55,365 nt of DNA from Magnetococcales bacterium WMHbinv6 (lineage in GTDB: Bacteria > Pseudomonadota > Magnetococcia > Magnetococcales > Magnetaquicoccaceae), in NCBI GenBank assembly GCA_002753135.1, contig PDZV01000025.1:1-55365 (forward strand), written 5' to 3'. Below are positions 8,932-16,990 of this stretch, in pieces. The number at the start of each line of letters is the position of its first letter. Position 1 is the stretch's first letter. The notes under the pieces are model-generated. The model had not been told where the DNA came from. It saw only the letters and a program-made list of their open reading frames with translations, and did not search any database. A program made the translations under genes and the position numbers.

Positions 8932-10026
8932 GTGCAGGAAGATCGGCAGCATAACCAGCAACGGGATCCGATGACAGAGTGGGTTGCATTGATCCAGACA
9001 CAACTGCAGCAGATGCAGGCGCTGTTGCCACCGTCGCCCATGCAACCACACTTGCAACGCATTCAAGAAGCAAGCGACGCCTTGCTGGCTCTGTTGCGCC
9101 CGCCAGCGATGAGCAGCACCCTTTTTGCTCCAGAAAGCGCCGCAACCAGCCAACCGGCGCTTACCCAGACAGCCAGCAGCGATCAGGAGATCAACGCCCA
9201 CCGTTCGTTGCATATTTTGCTGGTGGAAGATAATCCGTTTACACAAAAATTGATGTCGCGCCTGCTGAAACTGCGTGCCTACCAGATCACCATCGCCAGC
9301 CACGGCGAAGATGCCCTGCAGCGGGTGCAAGCGGCTGCGGTACAAGGAGAAACGTTCGATATTATCCTGATGGATATCCGCATGCCTGGCATGGACGGCT
9401 TTGCCACCACCGCCGCCCTCCGGCAATGGGAGAGAGAACAGGGTCGCCCCCGAGTGCCGATCATTGCGGTTACCGTATTGAACAGCGATGATGATCGCCA
9501 GCGTGCCCTGCTTGCCGGAATGGACGGCTTTCACCCCAAACCGGTGCAAGCCAACCTGTTGTTTACGGAAATGGAGCAACTGATCCCTGCCCCTCTCTCG
9601 GCCAGCAGAGATGATGTGGACACACCGCCTGCGTTTGGGCAGGAGATTCCCGCCCCCAGCACCGCGCCGATCGATGTTGGCTTGAATATGCAATTGTTGC
9701 TCAAAACCGTCGAAAACGACTGGTTGTTGCTCAAAGAGATCATCGATTTATACCGCATGGATGCCCCAAAACAGCTGCAACGTATTCAAGAAGGGATCCA
9801 GCGTCAGGATCCTGATCTGGTACGGGAGGCCGCCCACTCCCTCAAAGGGGCCTCCGCTGCCTTTGGCAAGAGTACGCTGACCTATGCCCTGGCCTATCAA
9901 CTGGAACAGGCGGGCCACACCCAAAATCTTGCTCAGGCCAAAGAAATTTTCCACCAACTGCGCCATTCCATTGAGCTTTTGGAACAGGCTTTGGCTGCAG
10001 AATTGCTGAAACACTCTTCTCACTGA
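8932..10026 (+). CDS. Response regulator fused to an Hpt domain
   Basis: This 364-residue protein begins with about 90 residues of Gln-rich, probably helical sequence. A receiver domain follows at about 94-215 (ILLVEDNP, phospho-acceptor Asp in ILMDIRMPGMDG, conserved Lys in HPKPVQ). A C-terminal Hpt domain carries H302 in AAHSLKGASAAFG. The start is the GTG at 8932, six bases after a clear AAGGAG; no in-frame ATG is better placed. It lies 20 bases downstream of the hybrid kinase gene. Because that kinase has a degenerate Hpt tail, this protein is the plausible receiver/phosphotransfer partner. The final output regulator is not in the window. Confidence 0.9.
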   Translation: MQEDRQHNQQRDPMTEWVALIQTQLQQMQALLPPSPMQPHLQRIQEASDALLALLRPPAMSSTLFAPESAATSQPALTQTASSDQEINAHRSLHILLVEDNPFTQKLMSRLLKLRAYQITIASHGEDALQRVQAAAVQGETFDIILMDIRMPGMDGFATTAALRQWEREQGRPRVPIIAVTVLNSDDDRQRALLAGMDGFHPKPVQANLLFTEMEQLIPAPLSASRDDVDTPPAFGQEIPAPSTAPIDVGLNMQLLLKTVENDWLLLKEIIDLYRMDAPKQLQRIQEGIQRQDPDLVREAAHSLKGASAAFGKSTLTYALAYQLEQAGHTQNLAQAKEIFHQLRHSIELLEQALAAELLKHSSH

Positions 10027-10042
10027 CAGGGAATCAACCGCC

Positions 10043-11254
10043 GTGAAACTGATTCAACCATTTGCCGGCTGGCGCCCGCGGCCTGGTTTGGCCGCTGAGG
10101 TTGCTGCACCACCTTATGACGTACTCTCCAGTCAGGAGGCACGCCAGCTGGTCAAGGATCATCCTCACTCATTTCTCTATGTTTCCAAAGCGGAAATTGC
10201 TCTTGATCCCTCCCTGTCACCCTATGACGAGCAGGTTTATCAGACGGCAGCAGAACGTTTTGCCGCCATGCAACGGGAGGGCATTTTGCGGCAGGAAGCG
10301 ACCCCCTGTCTCTATATTTATCAATTGACCCTGGGCCAACGGCGACAGACCGGGGTTGTCGCGGCAGCCTCCATCGCCGCCTACCGCAACGAACGCATCC
10401 GCAAACATGAATTGACCCGTCCAGACAAGGAAAACGATCGCACCCGTCTGGCTGAGGTGCTTGCCGCCCATTCCGGCCCCGTTTTTCTGATCAGTCGACA
10501 GGATCAGCATCTGGACCGTATGGTAGAGCAGATTCAACAGGCCTCCCCCCCGAATGAAGCCTTTCTGGCCGATGATGGCGTGCATCATGCCCTGTGGGTG
10601 GTCTCTGAGCCGCACCTCATTGAGCAACTGGTGGATCGGTTTGAACAACACCCTCGCCTCTATATTGCCGACGGTCATCATCGTTCGGCAGCGGCAGCCC
10701 GGGTTGCCGAACGGCATGCGCACGCTGACCGTTTTCTGGCGGTTATTTTCCCGGAAAATCAGCTGCAAATTCTTGATTATAATCGTGTTGTCAAAGATTT
10801 ACGCGGCCTCTCCACACAAGCGTTTCTGCAGGCCGTGGCCGAACGGTTTCGCATCACCCCGGCACCCTCTGCCGTGGCCCCCAAGGAGCGCCATACCTTT
10901 GCTCTCTATCTGCCCGGCCAGTGGTATCAGTTGACTTTGGCTGCCGAGTGGATCGACGAGAGCGATCCTCTCTCGTCGCTGGATGTGGCCCTGCTGGATC
11001 GCCATCTGTTGCAACCCATTTTGGGCATTGAAGATCCCCGTCGGGACCAGCGGATTGATTTTGTCGGTGGGGTGCGGGGGACGGCGACCTTGCAGGCGTT
11101 GGTGGACTCCGGCAGCATGGCCGCCGCCTTCGCCCTCTGCCCGACCAGTCTGGCAGAACTGCTGGCCGTCGCCGACGCCAACAAAATCATGCCGCCCAAA
11201 TCCACCTGGTTTGAACCCAAACTGCGCGATGGGCTGGTGGTGCAGACCTTCTAA
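10043..11254 (+). CDS. DUF1015 family protein
   Basis: This 403-residue protein belongs to the conserved DUF1015 family. Signatures are the N-terminal PFAGWRP followed by AAPPYDVLS, the segment RKHELTRPDKENDR, the glycine/histidine motif IADGHHRSAAA and the C-terminal KIMPPKSTWFEPKLRDGLVV. The start is a GTG with AGGGAA nine bases upstream. The biochemical role of the family is not established. The HEx3 and DGHHR motifs hint at a phosphate- or metal-binding enzyme, sometimes linked to serine phosphorylation. It lies 16 bases behind the receiver-Hpt gene and could be co-transcribed with it, but no functional link is apparent. Confidence 0.88.
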   Translation: MKLIQPFAGWRPRPGLAAEVAAPPYDVLSSQEARQLVKDHPHSFLYVSKAEIALDPSLSPYDEQVYQTAAERFAAMQREGILRQEATPCLYIYQLTLGQRRQTGVVAAASIAAYRNERIRKHELTRPDKENDRTRLAEVLAAHSGPVFLISRQDQHLDRMVEQIQQASPPNEAFLADDGVHHALWVVSEPHLIEQLVDRFEQHPRLYIADGHHRSAAAARVAERHAHADRFLAVIFPENQLQILDYNRVVKDLRGLSTQAFLQAVAERFRITPAPSAVAPKERHTFALYLPGQWYQLTLAAEWIDESDPLSSLDVALLDRHLLQPILGIEDPRRDQRIDFVGGVRGTATLQALVDSGSMAAAFALCPTSLAELLAVADANKIMPPKSTWFEPKLRDGLVVQTF

Positions 11255-11258
11255 AACA

Positions 11259-11668
11259 GGCGTTATTCACCCCCCCCCAAGACAACTTGGGGTCCAGGGA
11301 GCTGGCTCCCTGGCGGGTCCAGGGCAGAGCCCTGGGAATTTGCCTTTAATCTGTTGCCTTTGGCGCGCTTTTCACCGTAAGCAGATTGGCGCAGCAGATC
11401 TGCGCAGCGCGCCTGTTGACGCAAGATGTTCGTGTTGGCGCGCTTTTATGCGCCAACACGAACATTCTCCCCATGGGTTTTGTCCGAGAGCATCCAAAAT
11501 CCTGCAAGGTTACAAGTCGGGCTCCGCCCTCCCAAAGCGTGCCCCTGCGGGGCACAGATTGTGGCGCGCTGCGCCAATTTGCTGCGCAAATTGGCTTCGG
11601 TGTAAGCGCGCCATTCATGCAGGGCGCTGCCCTGCAGCCGCAAGGGGAGATGATCTCCCCTTGACCCC
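11259..11668. repeat. Dispersed palindrome-mosaic repeat, copy A
   Basis: The 472-base gap between the DUF1015 and HlyD genes contains no convincing gene. It is a chain of short palindromes: TCCAGGGAGCTGGCTCCCTGG, CCAGGGCAGAGCCCTGG, a GTGTTGGCGC/GCGCCAACAC pair, AATTTGCTGCGCAAATT, GCAGGGCGCTGCCCTGC and GGGGAGATGATCTCCCC. The left part (11281-11395) matches 30815-30942 in reverse complement with few differences, including the block around GCGCGCTTTTCACCGTAAGC. The right part (about 11565-11665) shares its framework with the copies at 30740-30830 and 32240-32300. The arms differ between copies but stay self-complementary. Confidence 0.8.
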
Positions 11669-11726
11669 GCACTACTTTTGCTTGCCATTACCAGAGAGGA
11701 AGACTGAATCGTTACATGAGGTTGCC

Positions 11727-13130
11727 CTACGGCTCACGCAAACTTTCGTTGAACGAGCGGGTGATGGGGTTGAGAATGTAGGCGGCAATGCTGCGGTAGC
11801 CGACTTTGATCTCGGCGTTAAGCGTCATGCCACGGATCAGACGAATGCCTTCCGGCAGATTGTAGAGTTTGGTACTCATCAGCTCGACCCGACCGATGTG
11901 CATGGCTCCCGTCGCCCCCTTGTTATCCTTGCTGCCGATCATCGCCTCTTTGCTGTTGGGTGATTCGTTGCCGCCGCCATAAGACTCCTGACTGATAAAA
12001 CGGAGCCGTCCTTCCAGCATGCCATGCCGCTGATAGGGGAAGGCATCAATCTTGATCACCACTTTGTCGCCGACCTTGACATAGCCGATGTCGCGGGAGG
12101 GAATGGTAATTTCGGCCACAAAAATGGCATCCGCCGGTACGATGGTGATCAACAGTTCGGCCCCTGGCAACACAGCACCCGGTGAACGTTTAGCCACCTC
12201 CAGCACAACACCATCCTCCGGGGCCGTCAACACCTCAAATTCGGTAATTCTGCGCGCCTTGGTCACCGATTCATCCACTTTGGCCAACTCGGTACGGGTG
12301 GCCACCAGATGATCCAACACCTGACGCAGCCAGTCGTCGATAAAATTTTGTCGATCAGCCTTTTTCGACAACAGGCTGTGCTGCAACTCAATCAAACGGT
12401 TGACCGATGCGCGATAATCCTGCTCGGTACGAATGCTGCTTGCCTGCGACTCTTGATACTGCAAATTGGTGCCTGTCCCCGTCTTGGCCAAATCGCGTCG
12501 TTTGCTTTCAATGTCCCGGTTGATCTCCATCAATTTGGCCTGATGGCTGCGATTATCCTCCGTGGTGCGAATGGCGGCCTGCAAACCTTGAATCTCTTCA
12601 TCGTACATGCGCAGGCGGGATTTGTACTGGGAGCGCCGCTGATGCAACAAGGTGGCCTGCAACCGCTCGTCGGCATTGGAAGCGCTGTCGGCAACAAAAT
12701 CGCCGCCCTCCACCTCACTCTCCAAACGGCGCAACTGGGCCAAGAGTGCCTGTTGCTGCACCAGCAAAGCGGCCAGATCGGCACGGGCAAAAGTGGGGTC
12801 AAAGGTTGCCAAAACCTGCCCTTTCTTGACCAGATCTCCCGGTTTGACTATCATTTCACGGATAATCGAACGATCGACCGGCTGCAACTGAATCGGTGGG
12901 GTATCGGTGGTCAAGCGGCCTGAACCGACCACCACAATATCGGTGTCGGCCACGGAAGCGACCACCACCATGGCGATAAACATGGCCACGATCAAATAAT
13001 AGGTCGCCATCATCGCCTTGGGCGGTTCTGTTTCCATAACCGGCCCGATACCGGTCTGAAAAGGAATTGCCTCAGAGGTAATTTTCGCTTTGACACGTTT
13101 GAGGGGAATTTTTGCGAGAAAAGCTGCCAT
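11727..13130 (-). CDS. HlyD family type I secretion adaptor
   Basis: A 467-residue periplasmic adaptor (membrane fusion protein) of a type I secretion system. There is a short cytoplasmic N-terminus, one membrane segment at about residues 43-62, then a lipoyl half-motif (IVKPGDLVKKGQVLATFD). A long coiled coil of about 200 residues carries EQDYRASVNRLIELQ-like heptads. The second lipoyl/beta-barrel half includes TAPEDGVVLEVAKRSPGAVLPG and the family segment IDAFPYQRHGMLEGRL. Such proteins bridge an inner-membrane ABC exporter and a TolC-like channel. Neither partner nor a substrate gene is adjacent, so the gene is an orphan in this window. It lies directly beside repeat copy A. Confidence 0.9.
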   Translation of the reverse strand: MAAFLAKIPLKRVKAKITSEAIPFQTGIGPVMETEPPKAMMATYYLIVAMFIAMVVVASVADTDIVVVGSGRLTTDTPPIQLQPVDRSIIREMIVKPGDLVKKGQVLATFDPTFARADLAALLVQQQALLAQLRRLESEVEGGDFVADSASNADERLQATLLHQRRSQYKSRLRMYDEEIQGLQAAIRTTEDNRSHQAKLMEINRDIESKRRDLAKTGTGTNLQYQESQASSIRTEQDYRASVNRLIELQHSLLSKKADRQNFIDDWLRQVLDHLVATRTELAKVDESVTKARRITEFEVLTAPEDGVVLEVAKRSPGAVLPGAELLITIVPADAIFVAEITIPSRDIGYVKVGDKVVIKIDAFPYQRHGMLEGRLRFISQESYGGGNESPNSKEAMIGSKDNKGATGAMHIGRVELMSTKLYNLPEGIRLIRGMTLNAEIKVGYRSIAAYILNPITRSFNESLREP

Positions 13131-13223
13131 GTCCGTCTATCGTCAACTTCAGCAGGCAGACAGAACCAACTTGCATGGCAGCCGCCCCCATAACAGCCTG
13201 TTGCAACGCCACAACGGGCTCGA

Positions 13224-14078
13224 TTAAAAGGTCACATCCGCCACAATGGCGAGGAATAAAATTCCCAAATAGCGCATGGAACCCAAAAAGTTACGCCACC
13301 CCATTTCACGGGTAGGCGTGCGTATCAACCGCCAATTTTCCAATAAAAAGAGACCACCGGACAACATGGCTCCCGCCAGATAGATTTTGCCCAGCTGTCC
13401 GAAATACCAGGGCAACAATGAGGCACCGACCAGCAGCAGACTGTTGATAAAAATGTAGTAGGCCGCCTTCTGTTCTCCAACAACCACCGGCAACATCGGC
13501 ACTCCGGCTTTTTGATAATCCTCCTTCAAATGGATTGCCAGGCTCCAGAAATGGGACGGGGTCCAGAAAAAGAGAACCAAAGCCAACAACAACGGCAAGG
13601 CGCACAAAGCAGGATTGACCGAAGCCGCTCCGGCCATGATGGCAAAACTGCCCGCCAGACCACCCAGAACAATGTTCAACCAGGTGCGCCGTTTCAGCCA
13701 GACCGTGTAGACAACACCATAAAAAAAGGCCCCCAAAAACAGATGAATCGCTACCACCGGATTGAAGGTCCATACCGCAATGCCGACACCGGAAATCAAT
13801 AATCCACCTGCCAACCATAGGACATGATTGGAGCTGTTCATCGCCCGCATCGCCAAAGGCCGGTGTGAGGTCCGCTCCATGATCCGGTCAATATCCCGAT
13901 CATACCAATGATTGAACACTGCCGAACTGGCCGAGCCCAACAACATGGCCAAGGTCAACCAGAACAGATGCGCCAGACTGACCCGCTCCGCCATGGAGAG
14001 ATAGGAGACAACCGCCGTCAAGGCAATCATCCCGCCGATACGCAATTTTAACAGCTCGAGATAGTTGGCAAATGGCAT
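13224..14078 (-). CDS. ctaB: Heme O synthase (protoheme IX farnesyltransferase)
   Basis: A 284-residue integral membrane prenyltransferase of the UbiA superfamily. It transfers farnesyl to heme B to make heme O for terminal oxidases. The first Asp-rich motif is seen in FNHWYDRDIDRIMERTSHRP, together with KRRTWLNIVLGGLAGS, WTPSHFWSLAIHLKEDYQKAGVPMLPVV and about nine hydrophobic segments. Length is normal for the family. No oxidase genes lie next to it. Downstream is the HlyD gene, and the divergent ABC exporter starts 141 bases away. Confidence 0.96.
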   Translation of the reverse strand: MPFANYLELLKLRIGGMIALTAVVSYLSMAERVSLAHLFWLTLAMLLGSASSAVFNHWYDRDIDRIMERTSHRPLAMRAMNSSNHVLWLAGGLLISGVGIAVWTFNPVVAIHLFLGAFFYGVVYTVWLKRRTWLNIVLGGLAGSFAIMAGAASVNPALCALPLLLALVLFFWTPSHFWSLAIHLKEDYQKAGVPMLPVVVGEQKAAYYIFINSLLLVGASLLPWYFGQLGKIYLAGAMLSGGLFLLENWRLIRTPTREMGWRNFLGSMRYLGILFLAIVADVTF

Positions 14079-14219
14079 CTTTCCACCCTACCGTTATGGG
14101 AAAAAACCAGCTATTCTGACTCACCTTGGCAAAGCGTACCCATACTACACATTGCGCTGCCATAGTTCAATTCCAATCTCCAAACAAAGCGCAAAAAATC
14201 ACTGAGCCATCCAACGACC

Positions 14220-15155
14220 ATGATTCGCATCCAGCAACTGAGCCACTCCTACGAACAACGAGGCCAACCGGCACGGGCTGCATTGCGGCATCTCGACCTG
14301 GCCATTGCCGCCAACACCCTGTTTGCCCTGACCGGACCGAATGGCGGCGGCAAATCGACTTTGTTTCGCATTTTGTGCGGTCTTTGCCTACCCAGCGCCG
14401 GTAGCGTACAGATTGACGGTATCGATACCCTGCGCCATCCAGAGAAGGCACGGCAACGGCTGGGGGTGGTCTTTCAGCATCCAGCCTTGGACAAGCAGTT
14501 GACCGTCTTGGAAAATTTACAAATCCACGCCGATCTGCACCATCTCGACCGCCACACCTTTCAGCAACGATTGGAGAACGATCTGGCCTGGTCCGGTCTG
14601 GACAACCGACTGCATGATCGGGTCGCCACCCTCTCAGGCGGTACGGCACGCCGGGTCGAACTGGTCAAAGCGCTGCTGCATCGGCCACCGGTCATTTTAA
14701 TGGATGAGCCGACCAATGGCCTTGATCCCGGAGCCCGACGCGATTTTTTTGACAATCTGTTGCGCCTGCGCCGCGAATTGGCGTTGACCATTCTTTTTAC
14801 CAGCCATCTGTTCGATGAGGCGGAACAGGCCGATCAAGTCGGCATTCTGCATCAGGGCACACTGCTGGCGGTGGGCAGTCCGGCTACCCTGCGCAACCAG
14901 TTGGGACAGGAAATGGTGATTCTGCACATTGATCAGGCAGCAGACCGCCAACACCTGTTGCAACTGCTGGCCCAACGACCGGCCATTCAGGTCACCGAAC
15001 GGGAACAGGAGTTGCGCCTGAGCGGTATCGATGCCGATACCCTGCAGGAGCTGCTGTTCCATCACCGGCAACAGTTTCAATCCCTGGCCATTCACCATCC
15101 CACCCTGGAGGATGTGTTCATCCACCATACCAGCAGCACCGGGAGAGTTCCATGA
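14220..15155 (+). CDS. ABC exporter ATP-binding protein (DrrA/NodI type)
   Basis: A 311-residue nucleotide-binding subunit. Walker A reads GPNGGGKST (about residues 40-48), the signature is LSGGTARR, Walker B reads VILMDEPTNGLDPG, and the H-loop is in FTSHLFDEAEQAD. The extra C-terminal domain of about 90 residues is typical of ABC-2 exporters of the DrrA/NodI class. The last four bases overlap the start of the permease gene (ATGA), so the two form a unit. Placement beside ctaB recalls exporters found near cytochrome oxidase assembly genes, but the substrate cannot be told from sequence. Confidence 0.93.
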   Translation: MIRIQQLSHSYEQRGQPARAALRHLDLAIAANTLFALTGPNGGGKSTLFRILCGLCLPSAGSVQIDGIDTLRHPEKARQRLGVVFQHPALDKQLTVLENLQIHADLHHLDRHTFQQRLENDLAWSGLDNRLHDRVATLSGGTARRVELVKALLHRPPVILMDEPTNGLDPGARRDFFDNLLRLRRELALTILFTSHLFDEAEQADQVGILHQGTLLAVGSPATLRNQLGQEMVILHIDQAADRQHLLQLLAQRPAIQVTEREQELRLSGIDADTLQELLFHHRQQFQSLAIHHPTLEDVFIHHTSSTGRVP

Positions 15156-15937
15156 TGCGCCCGATTGTCGCCCTGGCACAGCGTGAGCTGGTGCGTTTTT
15201 TTCGCCAACCACACCGGGTGGTCGGCAGCCTGGCCCAACCTCTGCTCTTCTGGCTGTTTCTCGGCAGCGGTTTCAGCGCCTCGTTTCGCCCTCCGGGGCT
15301 GAGCGGCATGAGCTATCTGGAATATTTTTATCCCGGTATTTTATTGATGTTGCTGTTGTTCTCCGGCATTTTTTCCACCATCACCCTGATCGAAGATCGC
15401 AACCAGGGGCTGCTGCAAGGGGTGCTGGTCGCCCCCGTGCCACGCATGGCCATCGTGTTGGGTAAAGTGGCCGGTTCCATGGGGGTCGCCCTGTTGCAAG
15501 TGGCCCTGTTGCTGCTGGCCATCCCCTGGCTGGGGTTACAGTTGGGCTGGAGCGAAGCGGTTCTGCTTTTGGCCGGACTGTTGCTGGCCACCCTGGGCTT
15601 TACCACCCTCGGTTTTCTGATTGCCTGGAACCTGGAGAGTACCGCCGGTTTTCACGCCATCATGTCGGTCTTTCTGATGCCGCTATGGCTGCTCTCTGGC
15701 GCTCTCTTTCCCATGGATCATACCCCGAACTGGCTGCAGTTGGTGATGCAGATCAATCCGGTCAGCCACGCCCTGCGTCTGATCCGTCTCCCCTTCTACC
15801 AATCCAGCTCCACCCTGTTGCAGTTGCCGGAATATCAACTGGCGCTGCTCGTCACCCTGCTCTGGGCCGCCGTTTGCCTTGCGGCAGCCCTGTGGCAGGT
15901 CAGACGGATGGAACGGGGTGCCCCCATCATCCCCTGA
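15152..15937 (+). CDS. ABC-2 type exporter permease
   Basis: A 261-residue inner-membrane permease with six predicted hydrophobic segments. It carries the ABC-2 family signature around residues 95-115 (TLIEDRNQGLLQGVLVAPVP) and a typical second half (LMPLWLLSGALFPMDHTPNWL, QINPVSHALRLIR). It is translationally coupled to the ATPase gene through a four-base overlap. The pair presumably forms an exporter of a small molecule or lipid; the substrate is unknown. The gene ends 21 bases before the convergent dioxygenase gene. Confidence 0.93.
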   Translation: MMRPIVALAQRELVRFFRQPHRVVGSLAQPLLFWLFLGSGFSASFRPPGLSGMSYLEYFYPGILLMLLLFSGIFSTITLIEDRNQGLLQGVLVAPVPRMAIVLGKVAGSMGVALLQVALLLLAIPWLGLQLGWSEAVLLLAGLLLATLGFTTLGFLIAWNLESTAGFHAIMSVFLMPLWLLSGALFPMDHTPNWLQLVMQINPVSHALRLIRLPFYQSSSTLLQLPEYQLALLVTLLWAAVCLAAALWQVRRMERGAPIIP

Positions 15938-15958
15938 TTGAGGCACCCCGTCAGCGGA

Positions 15959-16846
15959 TCAGGCAGCAGGCAGACGATCAAAATAACGGGCCCGATACAA
16001 CACACGTACCGGCTGCCCCGCCGGATCAGAAAAAGCGTTGCGGGTATGCAGCACATTGTTGCTGATCAAACCCCAGCCCCGAGCCAGTTGGCCGCGAAAA
16101 AGATAGGGAGATGGTTGCTGCAATACCTGGCGAAAGGCCTCTACCGCCTGCCGGGTCGCCTCGTCATCCCGCCAACGAATGCTCTTGGTGCGATTGGTAA
16201 AGCGGGTGTGCAACGCCCCCTCTGCCGTGATGGAAAAGACCGGACCAGTTCGCTCCGGGCGGGCCACCGCACCCTGCGCATCGAAACGGGCCGGAATGGT
16301 CATCACATCCGGCTCCAGCAAAGTGGCAACCCAGGCCGGGTTGCGATCCCGCAACTGCATATAGACCAACTCATGGTCCAACAGCTCATTTTCGCCTCCC
16401 GTATGGGCAGGCCGTTCGCAATAGAGGCACAGGCTCTGCACCTGGTGATCGGCCGGATTATAATAACCATCGGTATGCCAGCCGATGGCCGCAGCCCGAT
16501 AGGGAATATAAGCCGCAAAAGGATCATAGGCCGATCCTCCCGGTGTCAAGGCCGACAAACCATCCTCTCCCGCCCCCAAATTATGATCCAGCTCCTTGAT
16601 GCCCAATTGAGCAGTGATGGCAGGAAGCGGGTTGTTTGTGCAGCGCTCAGGATAACGCAAGCGGAATAGAGCCATATTGCTCTTATGGCAGCGGCTCAGG
16701 ATGGCAGCGCGCTCCTCGGTCGTCAAAGCCTCCGGATCGACAATTTCCACCAACAAATCGGTCAAGCTGGTCGGATAATCCTGCAATTTTGCCTGTTTCC
16801 ATGCCTGGTAGCGGGCATCATCGCCCAAATGAAAAGGTGTCGTCAT
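15959..16846 (-). CDS. TauD/TfdA-like 2-oxoglutarate/Fe(II) dioxygenase
   Basis: A 295-residue protein of the TauD/TfdA fold. The facial triad is visible as HTD in AIGWHTDGYYNP and a distal His in NNVLHTRNAFSD, followed by Arg residues (VRVLYRARYFDRLP) that could bind 2-oxoglutarate. Substrate is unknown: it could be a sulfonate, an amino-acid derivative or another carboxylate. The ATG at 16846 is favoured over upstream Mets because a GGGAAGAG lies eight bases before it. It is downstream of dsrL on the same strand but behind a terminator, so it is probably expressed separately or by read-through. A link to sulfur metabolism is only suggested by position. Confidence 0.85.
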   Translation of the reverse strand: MTTPFHLGDDARYQAWKQAKLQDYPTSLTDLLVEIVDPEALTTEERAAILSRCHKSNMALFRLRYPERCTNNPLPAITAQLGIKELDHNLGAGEDGLSALTPGGSAYDPFAAYIPYRAAAIGWHTDGYYNPADHQVQSLCLYCERPAHTGGENELLDHELVYMQLRDRNPAWVATLLEPDVMTIPARFDAQGAVARPERTGPVFSITAEGALHTRFTNRTKSIRWRDDEATRQAVEAFRQVLQQPSPYLFRGQLARGWGLISNNVLHTRNAFSDPAGQPVRVLYRARYFDRLPAA

Positions 16847-16916
16847 CGTTATCTCTTCCCTCATCGCAGCGGCCAGCGCCGCGCCTTGTGGCGCAAGACA
16901 GATACCGCTTACTCCC

Positions 16917-16951
16917 AAAAGAAAAGGCGGGAGAGTATGACCCCTCCCGCC
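16917..16951 (-). terminator. Rho-independent terminator of the dsrABL block
   Basis: Read on the minus strand, a stem GGCGGGAG.../...CTCCCGCC (16926-16951) is followed by TTTTCTTTT. It lies 40 bases after the dsrL stop. A second perfect hairpin, CGGTCGT-GTG-ACGACCG at 16961-16977, sits between the dsrL stop and this terminator. Confidence 0.8.
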
Positions 16952-16990
16952 CACTTGACACGGTCGTGTGACGACCGAAATTTGCTTTAC

